64,000 nucleotides of DNA from Ruminococcaceae bacterium FB2012 (GCA_900104495.1 FMXS01000017.1:1-64000); one strand, 5' to 3'. Numbered from the stretch's first letter, positions 1 through 8,206 are shown. The notes: generated by a model from the letters alone, not told the origin. A program made the numbers and translations.

Positions 1-171
1 TGTTGCTTCAAGTATTTCTACATTCTTTTGTTCACATAGCTTCCTCAATATCTGACCTATATCCGCTCTTAACTGACCATATATCACTTTCCTTCTGTAC
101 TTTGGTGCAAACACTATGTGATACTGACACCTATACGTTGAATGTGATAAATGCTTAATTTCATTCTTCAA
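1..171 (-). CDS. tnpA: IS200/IS605-family transposase TnpA, partial (runs off the window)
   Basis: Reading leftward from a TTG start, 57 codons are visible before the window edge. The protein begins LKNEIKHLSHSTYRCQYHIV and continues with FAPKYRRKVIYG, the signature N-terminal block of IS200-type Y1 transposases, which cut and join single-stranded DNA. The catalytic HUH motif and the tyrosine lie further on and are outside the window. The TTG start is chosen because an AAGGAGG ribosome binding site sits 8 bases upstream. Whether the element is intact cannot be judged from this fragment. Confidence 0.85.
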   Translation of the reverse strand, partial: MKNEIKHLSHSTYRCQYHIVFAPKYRRKVIYGQLRADIGQILRKLCEQKNVEILEAT

Positions 172-276
172 GCGAATAACCTCCTTCTGTTTTTGATAGT
201 AATGCGGTTGCCAAACCATTACTATTTTATCACAGTTGGAGGTTATTTTAAAGCGCTCGCTGAAGCTTTTTTATGT

Positions 277-295
277 CCCCCGGTAGAACCGGGGG
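277..295. mobile_element. Hairpin at the probable end of the IS200-type element
   Basis: A perfect 8-base stem (CCCCCGGT / ACCGGGGG) with a 3-base loop lies about 105 bases upstream of the transposase start. Subterminal hairpins recognised by TnpA are a hallmark of IS200/IS605 ends, so this is most likely the left-end recognition structure. It could also act as a transcription stop protecting the transposase from read-through out of rplL. The exact element boundary is not visible from sequence alone. Confidence 0.55.
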
Positions 296-323
296 TTTAG
301 TTACGCTAAAGCATCCAACCAAA

Positions 324-350
324 AAAAGCCGCCCGTGACGGGCGGCTTTT
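324..350 (-). terminator. Rho-independent terminator of rplJ-rplL
   Basis: A GC-rich stem (AAGCCGCCCG / CGGGCGGCTT) with a 3-base loop is followed, on the minus strand, by a run of T residues, just past the rplL stop codon. Confidence 0.85.
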
Positions 351-362
351 GCGAAACAATTA

Positions 363-734
363 TTACTTGAGCTCAACGGTAGCGCCGGCAGCCTCAAGCT
401 TAGCCTTGAGCTCCTCAGCCTCAGCCTTGGAAACGCCTTCCTTGATAGCCTTGGGAGCGCCCTCAACCAGCTCCTTGGACTCCTTGAGTCCGAGGCCGGT
501 GATCTCCTTAACGGCCTTGATAACGCCCATCTTAGCGTCGCCGAAGGAAGCGAGAACTACGTCGAACTCGGTCTTCTCCTCAGCAGCGGCAGCGCCTGCG
601 CCGGCAGCGGGAGCAGCAGCAACAGCAGCTGTTACGCCGAACTCCTCCTGGATAGCGTCTACGAGCTCAGCAAGCTCAAGAACGGAAAGGGTCTTGATAT
701 CTTCTACAAATTTCATGATTTTCTCGGAAGCCAT
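363..734 (-). CDS. rplL: 50S ribosomal protein L7/L12
   Basis: This 123-residue acidic protein forms the flexible stalk of the large ribosomal subunit and recruits translation GTPases. The N-terminal dimerisation region (MASEKIMKFVEDIKTLSVLE) leads into an Ala-rich hinge at about residues 36-50. The conserved C-terminal domain follows, with KTEFDVVL, KIAVIKxVKExTxLGLKEAK-like residues (here KMGVIKAVKEITGLGLKESK) and the terminal GATVELK. Length matches the family. It follows rplJ on the same strand, the universal L10-L12 order, and is the last gene before a strong terminator. Confidence 0.97.
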   Translation of the reverse strand: MASEKIMKFVEDIKTLSVLELAELVDAIQEEFGVTAAVAAAPAAGAGAAAAEEKTEFDVVLASFGDAKMGVIKAVKEITGLGLKESKELVEGAPKAIKEGVSKAEAEELKAKLEAAGATVELK

Positions 735-832
735 GATGATTTTCTCCTTTACAAATTAATTTTGATTTCCGGGACTGTGCCCGATCTTTCATGCCGCAGG
801 CGCTTCATCCGCGCTATGCGGCTTTCGGCGCA

Positions 833-1342
833 TCAAGCGGCGCCGTTCTCCTTGTCGACGATAGCCTGCAGAGTAGCAGCGAGCTTCTGCATGGGTCCCT
901 GAAGGGAGCCGACGAGCTGTGCGAGAAGGGTCTCTCTCGAAGGGATCTTGGACAGCGCCTTAACGCCTGCCTCATCGTAAACTTCGCCCTCGACGTAACC
1001 GGCCTTGAGCAGGAATTTTTCGCCCTTGCAGGCCTCGGCGAACTTACCGAGAATTCTTGCGGGAGCGGTCTGATCGTCGTTGGAAACAGCGATAGCGGTG
1101 GTACCCTCGAGGTAGTCTGTCATACCATCGAGACCGGCATTCTTCATAGCGAAGCGCAGCATTGTGTTCTTCTCTACGAAATACTGCACGCCTGCCTCTC
1201 TGAGCTCCTTACGCAGCTTGGTATCCTCCTCAACGGTGATGCCCTTGTAATCAACGAGCACGCCGGAAACGGAAGCCTTGAGCAGCTCGGTAAGAGCAGC
1301 GACCTTTTCCTGCTTAGCAAGCAGGACCTTTTCACTTGGCAT
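833..1342 (-). CDS. rplJ: 50S ribosomal protein L10
   Basis: L10 anchors the L7/L12 dimers at the base of the ribosomal stalk and, in Firmicutes, binds its own mRNA leader to limit synthesis. The protein (169 residues from MPSEKVLLAKQEKV) shows the family features VSGVLVDYKGITVEEDTKLR in the N-terminal domain, the TAIAVS block and a C-terminal helix that binds L12. A GTG four codons upstream is in frame, but it overlaps the AGAGGTG ribosome binding site, so the ATG at 1342 is preferred. rplL follows about 100 bases downstream and the L10 leader precedes it. Confidence 0.95.
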   Translation of the reverse strand: MPSEKVLLAKQEKVAALTELLKASVSGVLVDYKGITVEEDTKLRKELREAGVQYFVEKNTMLRFAMKNAGLDGMTDYLEGTTAIAVSNDDQTAPARILGKFAEACKGEKFLLKAGYVEGEVYDEAGVKALSKIPSRETLLAQLVGSLQGPMQKLAATLQAIVDKENGAA

Positions 1343-1380
1343 TGATTGATTCACCTCTTTGCAAATTATTGCAGCGCATC

Positions 1381-1505
1381 AAAAAAGCCCTTTCGCCGCA
1401 AAGACAAAAGGACAGTAAAAAGCAAAATATAAAATCTTGCCATTCTTTCCTCGGCCGGACTTCCGCTGAAACCCCAGCTGCCGGCTGTCTTTAGATACGA
1501 ATGCA
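1381..1505 (-). ncRNA. Ribosomal protein L10 leader with attenuator
   Basis: The transcribed region between the promoter and rplJ contains the paired elements typical of the L10 leader: a GACAGCCGGCAG block and a GTCCGGCCGAGGAAAG block, which can pair through GCCGG/CCGGC. It ends in a terminator-like hairpin (stem GTCCTTT / AAAGGGC followed by six T residues at 1381-1413). The established model is that L10(L12)4 binds the leader and favours the terminator, lowering rplJL expression. Confidence 0.75.
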
Positions 1506-1511
1506 AGAGAT

Positions 1512-1540
1512 ATTATAGCATATTCCCCGGTGCTTGTCAA
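1512..1540 (-). promoter_or_regulatory. Promoter of rplJ-rplL
   Basis: On the minus strand, TTGACA (1535-1540) and TATAAT (1512-1517) are both perfect sigma-A consensus hexamers separated by 17 bases. Transcription would begin near 1505, at the start of the L10 leader. Confidence 0.9.
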
Positions 1541-1584
1541 GCACATTTCGCCTCGAAATGTAAACTTTTCGTAAACAACAGTAA

Positions 1585-1606
1585 AGGGCGGGATAACTCC
1601 CGCCCT
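1585..1606 (-). terminator. Hairpin after the coiled-coil membrane protein gene
   Basis: AGGGCGGGA / TCCCGCCCT, a 9-base perfect stem with a 4-base loop, lies just past the stop codon at 1612. The following minus-strand sequence is only moderately T-rich, so termination efficiency is uncertain. Confidence 0.6.
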
Positions 1607-1611
1607 TGGCA

Positions 1612-2337
1612 TCAGATCGAAAACGGATCTGCTTTTCTTTCTCTTCTGCGCTTTTTGCGGTCCTCGCGGATCTTTGCCACGGGGTCGCCGAACTTTTTCT
1701 TTGCTTCCTCGCGGTCGAGGGGCTTAGGCTCCTCTGCGGGAGCGGAGATAAGCGAAGTCATCTCCTGGAACAGCTGTTTCTGCTCGAAGACGGCAACAGC
1801 CTCTTCACAAGTCTCGGCCTCACCGTTCTGCATGATCTCCATCAGCTGGTCGATATTATCCATATAGTCCAGGGACATAAAATCAATGCGCTTTTCAAGG
1901 CCCCTGTAATAATCGTCACGCTGGCGGATAAGCTGCTTATCGCGCTGCTCAAGGATCTCTATCTGCTCCTTGATGCCGTTGTTTATATCTCTCTGGGTTT
2001 CGATAGCCTCATCGAGACGGTATTTCTGCACGAAAGAGCCGATAACGGCGCCGGAAACGGCCAGCACGGCGAGAGTTATCAGTGCGGCGATCCACGAGCC
2101 GGAAGCTGCCCATACGATAAGACCGATAACAACGCCCACGATCCCGCCGGTCAAAGCGGCCTTGGTGACCTTCTTTTTAAAATTGAATTCCTCTTCAACA
2201 GCGTACTGGTTCCGTATATACCCTTGCAGATACTCTTTATTCTGCTGGTTGACGGTAACGGCTTCTTCAAACTGGTAGTAACGCTGGATAAAATCGCTTG
2301 CCTGCCTGATACGCTCAAGCTCAGTCATTTCGGCCAT
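1612..2337 (-). CDS. Two-TM membrane protein with coiled coil, function unknown
   Basis: I do not recognise this 241-residue protein. Residues about 60-82 and 84-106 are two adjacent hydrophobic segments rich in Gly, Ala, Ile and Val, separated by a short Gly-Ser turn (AASGSWIAA), so it is predicted to make one membrane hairpin. The N-terminal 55 residues and residues about 108-160 are charged and helical (RDINNGIKEQIEILEQRDKQ), suggesting a coiled coil. The C-terminal tail is highly basic (RKKRRRERK). Both soluble parts should face the same side, most likely the cytoplasm. It stands alone between the L10 leader and a divergent antiporter gene, with its own promoter at 2412-2440. Confidence 0.8.
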   Translation of the reverse strand: MAEMTELERIRQASDFIQRYYQFEEAVTVNQQNKEYLQGYIRNQYAVEEEFNFKKKVTKAALTGGIVGVVIGLIVWAASGSWIAALITLAVLAVSGAVIGSFVQKYRLDEAIETQRDINNGIKEQIEILEQRDKQLIRQRDDYYRGLEKRIDFMSLDYMDNIDQLMEIMQNGEAETCEEAVAVFEQKQLFQEMTSLISAPAEEPKPLDREEAKKKFGDPVAKIREDRKKRRRERKADPFSI

Positions 2338-2411
2338 AATTCTCTACCCCTTGATCTATAAAACTTGATCTGAAAACTGAAATACTCCGAATTATCAAAC
2401 TATCATTTATC

Positions 2412-2440
2412 AGTATATCACACGGTACATATTTTGTCAA
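2412..2440 (-). promoter_or_regulatory. Promoter of the 1612-2337 gene
   Basis: Minus-strand TTGACA (2435-2440) and TATACT (2412-2417) with a 17-base spacer, about 75 bases upstream of the start codon. The 2338-2679 gap otherwise holds this and the divergent antiporter promoter only. Confidence 0.8.
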
Positions 2441-2585
2441 TCGTTTTTTCAACAATTATTTTATTAATTTAACCGAATGATTTTGCATATTGCCTACACT
2501 TTCCGGCCGCAGTTGTACGAAATGCGCCATACTCGCACAGGCACCGAAAGAAAACTGTCTAAAGCGCCAAAATTTGATTTTTCGC

Positions 2586-2614
2586 TTGCGAAACAGCGAT
2601 CACGGTATTATAAT
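2586..2614 (+). promoter_or_regulatory. Promoter of the antiporter gene
   Basis: TTGCGA (2586-2591) and TATAAT (2609-2614) with a 17-base spacer. A GC-rich hairpin (GCCGG...CCGGAAAGCGG...GCCGG, about 2622-2650) lies in the short leader before the ribosome binding site. Confidence 0.7.
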
Positions 2615-2679
2615 AGTATATGCCGGCCTTCCGGAAAGCGGTGAGCCGGACATATTTCCCGGGAAAGAGGTCATTTTCA

Positions 2680-3897
2680 TTGGATAAGATAGGGTTTTTC
2701 AGAGACCTTGCCATAATATTCCTTTCAGCCAAGATATTCGGCCTGGCGGCGCAGAAGCTGAAGGCTCCGCAGGTGGTGGGCGAGATAGTCGCGGGACTGC
2801 TCATCGGTCCTTCGATCTTCGGATTCGTGGGACAGTCGGACTTTCTCTCGATGATGGCTGAGATCGGCGTTATCCTGCTGATGTTCAGCGCGGGCCTGGA
2901 AACTAATATGCGTGACCTGCTGAAAACCGGCCCAAAAGCTCTGCTGGTGGCCTGCATAGGCGTGCTTGTCCCTTTGGCGGGAGGCACTCTGCTCTACGGG
3001 GCCTTCTACGGTTTCGGCAACTTCGGAAGCGAGCAGTTCCTTTCGGCGGTATTCATCGGCACCATTATGACCGCCACTTCGGTAGGCATCACGGTGCAGG
3101 CTCTCAAAGAGCTGGGACGTCTTAAAGGGCACATCGGCACGCTGATAACCAGCGCCGCCATTATCGACGACGTTATCGGCATCATCGTGCTGACCTTCGT
3201 CATCGGCTTCAAGAACCCGGACTCCAATCCCCTTGACGTGGTGCTCCACACGGGGCTGTTCATAGTTTTCTCCGTGGCGGTGGGATTTGCCTGCTTCTAT
3301 ATTTTCAAGTTCATCGACAAGCGCTGGCCTCACCAGCGCCGCGTGCCTATCCTGGGACTGGCTTTGTGTATGTTCCTTGCCTACGCGGCAGAGGAATACT
3401 TCGGCATTGCCGACATCACGGGAGCATACGTTGCGGGACTTATCCTCTGCTCTCTCCACGATTCCAACTACATCGCGCGGAAGATCGACATCAACTCCTA
3501 CATGATGTTCGGGCCTGTATTTTTCGCCAGCATCGGCATCAAGACGCAGTTTGACGGTTTCACGCCGGAGCTTCTGCTCTTCTCGGTATGCTTCGTGCTC
3601 GTCGCGCTGCTGACGAAGGTCATCGGCTGCGGCCTTGCGGCCCGTATCTTGAGATACAGCACCCGTGACAGCCTGAAAGTCGGCGTCGGGATGATGACCC
3701 GGGGCGAAGTAGCGCTGATCGTTTCGCAGAAGGGTCTTTCCGTGGGGATGATGGACGCGAAGTATTTCACCTCGGTGATCCTGCTGATAATAGTATCCTC
3801 CATATCCACGCCGATAATACTGAAACTGCTCTACCGGGGCGAACCCGAAGAAGAAGAAAAAGCCCCCGAGCCCGCACCCGCGGCTCCCGCGGGATGA
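2680..3897 (+). CDS. CPA2-family cation:proton antiporter
   Basis: This integral membrane protein (405 residues) should exchange Na+ or K+ for protons. About 12 hydrophobic segments are visible. Hallmarks are APQVVGEIVAGLLIGPS in TM1-2, GVILLMFSAGLETN, TATSVGITVQALKELG and the paired aspartates in AAIIDDVIGIIVL that bind the ion in CPA2 members (KefB/NapA group). There is no C-terminal RCK/TrkA-N domain; the tail is a short Glu-Pro-Ala stretch. The start is placed at TTG 2680, 9 bases after an AAAGAGG ribosome binding site, so the protein begins LDKIGFFRDLAII; longer in-frame starts lack a site. It is monocistronic. Confidence 0.88.
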   Translation: MDKIGFFRDLAIIFLSAKIFGLAAQKLKAPQVVGEIVAGLLIGPSIFGFVGQSDFLSMMAEIGVILLMFSAGLETNMRDLLKTGPKALLVACIGVLVPLAGGTLLYGAFYGFGNFGSEQFLSAVFIGTIMTATSVGITVQALKELGRLKGHIGTLITSAAIIDDVIGIIVLTFVIGFKNPDSNPLDVVLHTGLFIVFSVAVGFACFYIFKFIDKRWPHQRRVPILGLALCMFLAYAAEEYFGIADITGAYVAGLILCSLHDSNYIARKIDINSYMMFGPVFFASIGIKTQFDGFTPELLLFSVCFVLVALLTKVIGCGLAARILRYSTRDSLKVGVGMMTRGEVALIVSQKGLSVGMMDAKYFTSVILLIIVSSISTPIILKLLYRGEPEEEEKAPEPAPAAPAG

Positions 3898-3939
3898 TAA
3901 GCTGACCCGCGTCCGGGCCTGCAAAACACGCAAAAGAAA

Positions 3940-3973
3940 AACGGTATTTCTGCACGACGCACGAAATACCGTT
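3940..3973. terminator. Bidirectional terminator between convergent genes
   Basis: An 11-base perfect stem (AACGGTATTTC / GAAATACCGTT) with a 12-base loop lies between the antiporter gene and the convergent 4020-4286 gene. It is flanked by T-rich sequence on the plus strand and by a T-run on the minus strand. Confidence 0.75.
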
Positions 3974-4019
3974 AGTTTGTTTTCCGGGGACACCGAAGAA
4001 GGGGGCTTTCCTTCCTCTG

Positions 4020-4286
4020 TCAATTATATTTCATGAACTTGAACAGGTCGGCAAACATACCGATCAGCGAGTAGATCATCACGGGGATCGCAATTATCCA
4101 AAGGATAACGCCCAGCACCGTGATATGCGAGAACAGCACCAGCAGCAGGATAACAAAGATCATCGCGCCGAGATAGATGCCGACGTTCACCAGCAGGTTC
4201 TTTACCTCCGCGTCTTTCCTGTGAAGCGGAAAAATATCTTCAAACTCAAGATCTCTGATCTTATCAAGCAGGTCTCTGAAATTCAT
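4020..4286 (-). CDS. Small two-TM membrane protein, function unknown
   Basis: The 88-residue product starts MNFRDLLDKIRDLEFEDIFP, a charged amphipathic head, followed by two hydrophobic segments at about residues 31-52 and 55-76 and a short KFMKYN tail. I recognise no family. The start is the ATG at 4286, preceded by GGGGAGGA at a 7-base distance; an upstream in-frame ATG has no such site. It is convergent with the antiporter gene and shares its terminator. Confidence 0.75.
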   Translation of the reverse strand: MNFRDLLDKIRDLEFEDIFPLHRKDAEVKNLLVNVGIYLGAMIFVILLLVLFSHITVLGVILWIIAIPVMIYSLIGMFADLFKFMKYN

Positions 4287-4457
4287 AAAGCAGTCCTCCC
4301 CTAAGTTTATGTTTTGATTATACACCTGTTGATAATAAAAATAAATAGTTTAATCAAAAAATCATCACATTGCATAAATTCAAGGCTGCTCTATTGTCAG
4401 ATAGTCTAAAAAATCACGAAAACAGACCGCGGCCCCGCGGATTCATCCGACAAAAAA

Positions 4458-4478
4458 ACCGACGGACGAGCCGTCGGT
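4458..4478 (-). terminator. Terminator of rpsT
   Basis: Minus-strand stem ACCGACGG / CCGTCGGT with a 5-base loop followed by a run of T residues, directly after the rpsT stop. Confidence 0.85.
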
Positions 4479-4490
4479 CGGTCGCTTTTA

Positions 4491-4745
4491 TCAAGCATTA
4501 AGGGACTTAGCGAGCTGCGACTTCTTTCTTGCAGCCTTGTTCTTGTGGATGATACCCTTTGTGCAGGCCATATCAACCTTCTTGATAGCAGCCTTTACAG
4601 CCTCGGCCTTGTCCGCGTCTCCGTTGGCTACAGCAGCGTCAGCCTTCTTCAGAGCGGTCTTGAGATCGGACTTTATCATCTTGTTTCTGAGTGTCTTGGT
4701 CTGGATGACCTTAACTCTCTTCTTAGCGGATTTAATGTTCGGCAT
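4491..4745 (-). CDS. rpsT: 30S ribosomal protein S20
   Basis: S20 is an all-helical, highly basic primary 16S rRNA-binding protein of the small subunit. The 84-residue product starts MPNIKSAKKRVKVIQTKTLR, the family hallmark, and contains the C-terminal block GIIHKNKAARKKSQLAK. The start at 4745 has a GAGGTG ribosome binding site. It is divergent from gpr, the same pairing seen in Bacillus and many Clostridia. Confidence 0.97.
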   Translation of the reverse strand: MPNIKSAKKRVKVIQTKTLRNKMIKSDLKTALKKADAAVANGDADKAEAVKAAIKKVDMACTKGIIHKNKAARKKSQLAKSLNA

Positions 4746-4850
4746 TACCGACACCTCCCTCAGTTTCTGAATAAAAATCACTTATTCGCATAAACTAACT
4801 GCACGACTGAGAGGAAATGCAATTAGCCATTTAAACAAGCCTCAATGGTT

Positions 4851-4879
4851 ATTATAACACAGCGCTCTTGATTTTTCAA
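4851..4879 (-). promoter_or_regulatory. Promoter of rpsT
   Basis: Minus-strand TTGAAA (4874-4879) and TATAAT (4851-4856) with a 17-base spacer. The leader to the start codon is about 100 bases and shows no obvious folded regulator. Confidence 0.85.
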
Positions 4880-4963
4880 GAGGCTGCGGAAAAAAAATTG
4901 ATGATTTTTAAGCCGCGCTTTTGTGCAGAATGTCAGAACGACGCGGCTTCGGGAGGGATAAGT

Positions 4964-5830
4964 GTGGCTTACAGGACTGACCTGGCACTTGAATCGGAAC
5001 AGCGGGCAAACGTCTCCGGCGGGCTGGCGGGGATAAAAAAGCAGGAGCGGAACTATCCCCGGGCGGGACTTGAAGTCACGGAGATAGATGTCCTCACCCG
5101 GGAGGCTGCCGAAGCTCTGGGAAAGCCCGTCGGGCGGTATATCACCGTGAAATGCACGCGGGGACGGCTCTCCGACTGCGTCTGCGACACGGCGGAGCAG
5201 ACAGAATGCCTTGCCGCGGAGCTGTCAAGGCTGGTGAAGCTCCCCCGAAGGATACTGGCGGCGGGGCTCGGCAGCACAGCCATCACTCCCGACAGCCTCG
5301 GTCCGGCGGCGGCTTCGGGGATAATCGCCACCCGGCATCTCAAACGGCTGGCCAAAGACCTTGACACCTCGGAGCTTTCGGAGGTCTCGGTGATCTCGGC
5401 GGGAGTCATGGCACAGACGGGGATCGAATCGGCGGCGGTGGTAAAGGCCCTCTGTGACGAAGTCCGGCCGGAGCTGGTCATTGTCATTGACGCTCTGGCC
5501 TGCTCGGAGCTGGAACATCTGGGCAGCACGGTCCAGCTCTGCAACACGGGGATCTCTCCGGGCAGCGGTGTCGGCAACGCCCGGGCGGAGCTGTCGGAGG
5601 CCACCCTCGGAGTCCCCGTCTGTGCCGTGGGCATACCCACGGTGACGGACTGCTCGGTGATCGCCGAGGCCGCAGGCGGGAAAAGTCTGCCGGAGCATCT
5701 GGGGATGATAGTCACTCCGAAGGACATCGACCTGCTGATAAAACGCTCGGCTTCCCTGCTGTCGGCAGGCATAAACCGCGCCCTTCATCCGACGCTTTCG
5801 CCGGAGGAACTGGCGATCCTGTCAGAATAA
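4964..5830 (+). CDS. gpr: GPR endopeptidase (germination protease)
   Basis: GPR is the spore protease that degrades small acid-soluble proteins when a spore germinates; it is made in the forespore as a zymogen. Family landmarks are the N-terminal YRTDLALES block (the RTDLAxE motif with the catalytically important Asp), GLGSTAITPDSLGP, VIVIDALACSELEHLGSTVQ and GISPGSGVGNARAEL. I place the start at GTG 4964, 6 bases after GGGAGGG, giving 288 residues, somewhat shorter than the roughly 320-370 typical of the family. An in-frame ATG at 4868 would add 32 residues but lacks a ribosome binding site. It is divergent from rpsT as in other spore formers. Confidence 0.93.
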   Translation: MAYRTDLALESEQRANVSGGLAGIKKQERNYPRAGLEVTEIDVLTREAAEALGKPVGRYITVKCTRGRLSDCVCDTAEQTECLAAELSRLVKLPRRILAAGLGSTAITPDSLGPAAASGIIATRHLKRLAKDLDTSELSEVSVISAGVMAQTGIESAAVVKALCDEVRPELVIVIDALACSELEHLGSTVQLCNTGISPGSGVGNARAELSEATLGVPVCAVGIPTVTDCSVIAEAAGGKSLPEHLGMIVTPKDIDLLIKRSASLLSAGINRALHPTLSPEELAILSE

Positions 5831-6130
5831 GAAAAAGTGAAAAAATTTTAAACCGAAAAGTGATATTTTTCTTATCTGTATGGTATGTAAATTTTCTGAA
5901 AATAAGTTTCATGACCGAATCGAAATCGATTTCTGTAATCGTATTCACCCGTGAAATTGCGCGGTAGTAGGCAATATCACCAAATCGCAGACCGATTTAT
6001 ATTGCAAAATGCTGATTGACTTGCAATTTGTTATTTGTTATTATTATCTTGTTAGTGATGAGCAGGGAAATTAAGTGAAATGACGTTATGACGTTTCCCT
6101 GCTGTCTGTGATTTAAGGAGGTATTTGTTA
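5831..6130. other. Intergenic region gpr to solute-binding protein
   Basis: The stretch is AT-rich and holds no gene. It contains a 12-base palindrome (GAAATCGATTTC, 5925-5936), the promoter at 6016-6044 and a leader hairpin with a 9-base perfect stem (GCAGGGAAA at 6062-6070, TTTCCCTGC at 6094-6102), just ahead of the AAGGAGG ribosome binding site. Inside its loop ATGACGTT is directly repeated. No clear terminator for gpr is visible. Confidence 0.6.
6016..6044 (+). promoter_or_regulatory. Promoter of the solute-binding lipoprotein
   Basis: TTGACT (6016-6021) and TATTAT (6039-6044) with a 17-base spacer, about 85 bases upstream of the start codon. Confidence 0.75.
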
Positions 6131-7600
6131 ATGAAACTCGCAAAAAGACTTTCTGCCGCAGCCCTCGCAGTTCTGATGGCATCAGCAGTTTCCGCCTGCG
6201 GAGACACCGACAGCAGCAGCGGCGGCGGATCCGGCGACACCGAATCCGAGGCTCTTGTCACCACTCAGCCCGGTAAGGAACTGGAGGACAGCCAGAAGGA
6301 GCAGCTCGCAAGCCTGAAAGAAGATGACGATCTCAAGATCCAATCGCTGGATAACAAGACTATCAAGTGGCTGGCTCACTATGACATCAATCCCGGCGAC
6401 GGCGCTACAAAGGGTCCCGAGCTGGAGCTGTTCGAGCAGAAGTACGACGCTAAGGTAGAGTATGTAAAGACCGACTGGAACGGCCGCTACACCAAGCTCG
6501 CCACTCTCGTTATGGCCAACGAATCTCCCGACTTCTTCCCCGCCGACGATATGGACACCTTCCCCAAGGGCGCTATCAAGGCTATGTTCCAGCCTATCGA
6601 CGATTATGTTGACCTCAATTCCGACCTGTGGAAGAAATCCAAGGATTACTGCGATCAGTTCATGTTCAACGGCAAGCACTATATCGCCGTTATCTATCCC
6701 GAGCCCAACCTGGTCTGCATCTACAATACCAAGACCATCGAGGATAACTCCCTCGACGATCCTGCCGAGCTGTTCGAGAACGATCAGTGGACCTGGGATA
6801 AGTTCCAGGAGATGTGCAAGGCCTTTACCGATGCCGATAACGAAAAGTACGGCCTCGACGGCTACTGGTACGCAAACGCTATCTCGCAGACCTCCGGCAA
6901 GCCGCTGATCGGCCTTAAAGACGGCAAGATCATCCACAACATCGACGATCCCGACGTTGCCAAGGCTCAGGAGTTCATGTACAATCTTGAGAAGGACAAT
7001 GTCTGCTTTGACCGTTCGTCCAACAACTGGAACACCAGAGGCTCCGGCCAAACAGGTGACGGCCTCGGCTCTTACCTGACCCTGTTCATCCCCACAGGTC
7101 TGTGGGCTATCCAGGGTACTCCCGAAGCTGTTAAGCTCTGCGGCGACGTTGAAGCCGGCGAGATCATGTTCGTTCCGATGCCGAGAAATCCCTCCGGCGA
7201 CGGCACATACTACATGGGCTCCCGTGTTCACGGCTACAACATCTGCACAGGCGCTCCCAATCCTCAGGGCGTTGCTGCTTACCTCGACTGCTGCCAGGTA
7301 GCTTATCAGAAGGCTTCCAACATCGGCGAAGAGGTTCTTATCAACGACTACAAGTGGAACGACAAGATGCTGGAAATGAGAAAGAAGTGCTACGAGCTCT
7401 GCGCTGAGCATCCCGTATTCGATCTCCAGAACGGCGTATCTCCCGAGCTGGATGCCGTTATGCAGGATCTGTCTCAGGCTACGATGATCACCGGCGGCGG
7501 AGCTACCACCTGGACCGAGGCAGTAGGTACATACAAGGCCAAGGTCGAGTATCTGCTCAAGCTCTCCAACGACAACGTTGCTGACAAGCCTACCAAGTAA
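6131..7600 (+). CDS. Extracellular solute-binding lipoprotein (ABC-type, sugar family)
   Basis: The 489-residue product has a lipoprotein signal peptide with lipobox ASAVSAC, then a Ser/Gly/Asp-rich linker and a large domain like family 1 (carbohydrate) binding proteins. Visible blocks include TIKWLAHYDINPGDGATKGP, a WNGRYTKLATLVMANESPDF region typical of the family, and a long Trp-rich ligand domain. It should deliver a sugar or oligosaccharide to an ABC importer at the cell surface. The start at ATG 6131 is set by AAGGAGG 8 bases upstream. Unusually, no permease or ATPase gene lies nearby, so its partners must be elsewhere. Codon use is strongly biased to preferred codons, suggesting high expression. 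Confidence 0.85.
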   Translation: MKLAKRLSAAALAVLMASAVSACGDTDSSSGGGSGDTESEALVTTQPGKELEDSQKEQLASLKEDDDLKIQSLDNKTIKWLAHYDINPGDGATKGPELELFEQKYDAKVEYVKTDWNGRYTKLATLVMANESPDFFPADDMDTFPKGAIKAMFQPIDDYVDLNSDLWKKSKDYCDQFMFNGKHYIAVIYPEPNLVCIYNTKTIEDNSLDDPAELFENDQWTWDKFQEMCKAFTDADNEKYGLDGYWYANAISQTSGKPLIGLKDGKIIHNIDDPDVAKAQEFMYNLEKDNVCFDRSSNNWNTRGSGQTGDGLGSYLTLFIPTGLWAIQGTPEAVKLCGDVEAGEIMFVPMPRNPSGDGTYYMGSRVHGYNICTGAPNPQGVAAYLDCCQVAYQKASNIGEEVLINDYKWNDKMLEMRKKCYELCAEHPVFDLQNGVSPELDAVMQDLSQATMITGGGATTWTEAVGTYKAKVEYLLKLSNDNVADKPTK

Positions 7601-7619
7601 ATCTCAGACAACATTTCAG

Positions 7620-7651
7620 CGGCATCTCCGTGAAAGCGGAGGTGCCGTTTT
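7620..7651 (+). terminator. Terminator of the solute-binding protein gene
   Basis: GGCATCTCCG / CGGAGGTGCC stem with a 6-base loop followed by GTTTT, 20 bases past the stop codon. Confidence 0.8.
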
Positions 7652-8066
7652 GGTTTGCTCAAAGAAAGCATATTCTCCAATGTTGAGGACGTATCCGAAG
7701 GGGTTCGGGGGCGATTGGAAAGCCCCCGAATTGGGGCGTAAGTCTATGTTGGGATTCTGCTCCTACGTTTGGGGAGGGGCAGTATGCCGCCCCACTTTGG
7801 CTCATCGGGGGACGGAAAGACGCTCCCGTTGGTCGCTGTTTCCTGCGAGTGCGGGAGGACAACGTTTCCGGCGCTGCAATTGATTTGTCCACGCCAAAAT
7901 GTGCAGGGAAACGGCTTTTGCGCCCTACTGTTATTGAGTGCAGCGCCGTGGTCGTCGCCGGCGCGCCGAGTGGGACGCTGTCCCACACCCTGCAAGGGCT
8001 CTGCCCTTGACCCGCTGGGGCTCTGCCCCCGTCCCCGCCAGGGCTACCGCGCCCTGGACTGCGGAA

Positions 8067-8100
8067 TGCCGCTTCGCGGTTGGGTTTACAACTTTGTTCG
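8067..8100 (+). repeat. 34-base direct repeat, first unit
   Basis: TGCCGCTTCGCGGTTGGGTT followed by TACAACTTTGTTCG is repeated without mismatch at 8173-8206. The repeat is part of the 3' half of composite repeat A; a related single unit is found near 54601-54630 in the inverted copy. Confidence 0.9.
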
Positions 8101-8172
8101 TCCCCGCCGCATCACAATCTATTTTCCTGCACTATGTTGTTTGCGGCGGAGTTGGGTGCAGGGGCACGCCCC

Positions 8173-8206
8173 TGCCGCTTCGCGGTTGGGTTTACAACTT
8201 TGTTCG
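8173..8206 (+). repeat. 34-base direct repeat, second unit
   Basis: Identical to 8067-8100, 106 bases apart start to start. The intervening segment carries its own hairpin (GCAGGGGCACGCCCCTGC, 8157-8174). Confidence 0.9.

Noticed and set aside
6182..7411. 409-codon minus-strand frame opposite the solute-binding protein
   Set aside because: The strong codon bias of the real gene opens the opposite frame; the product has no recognised domain or start site.
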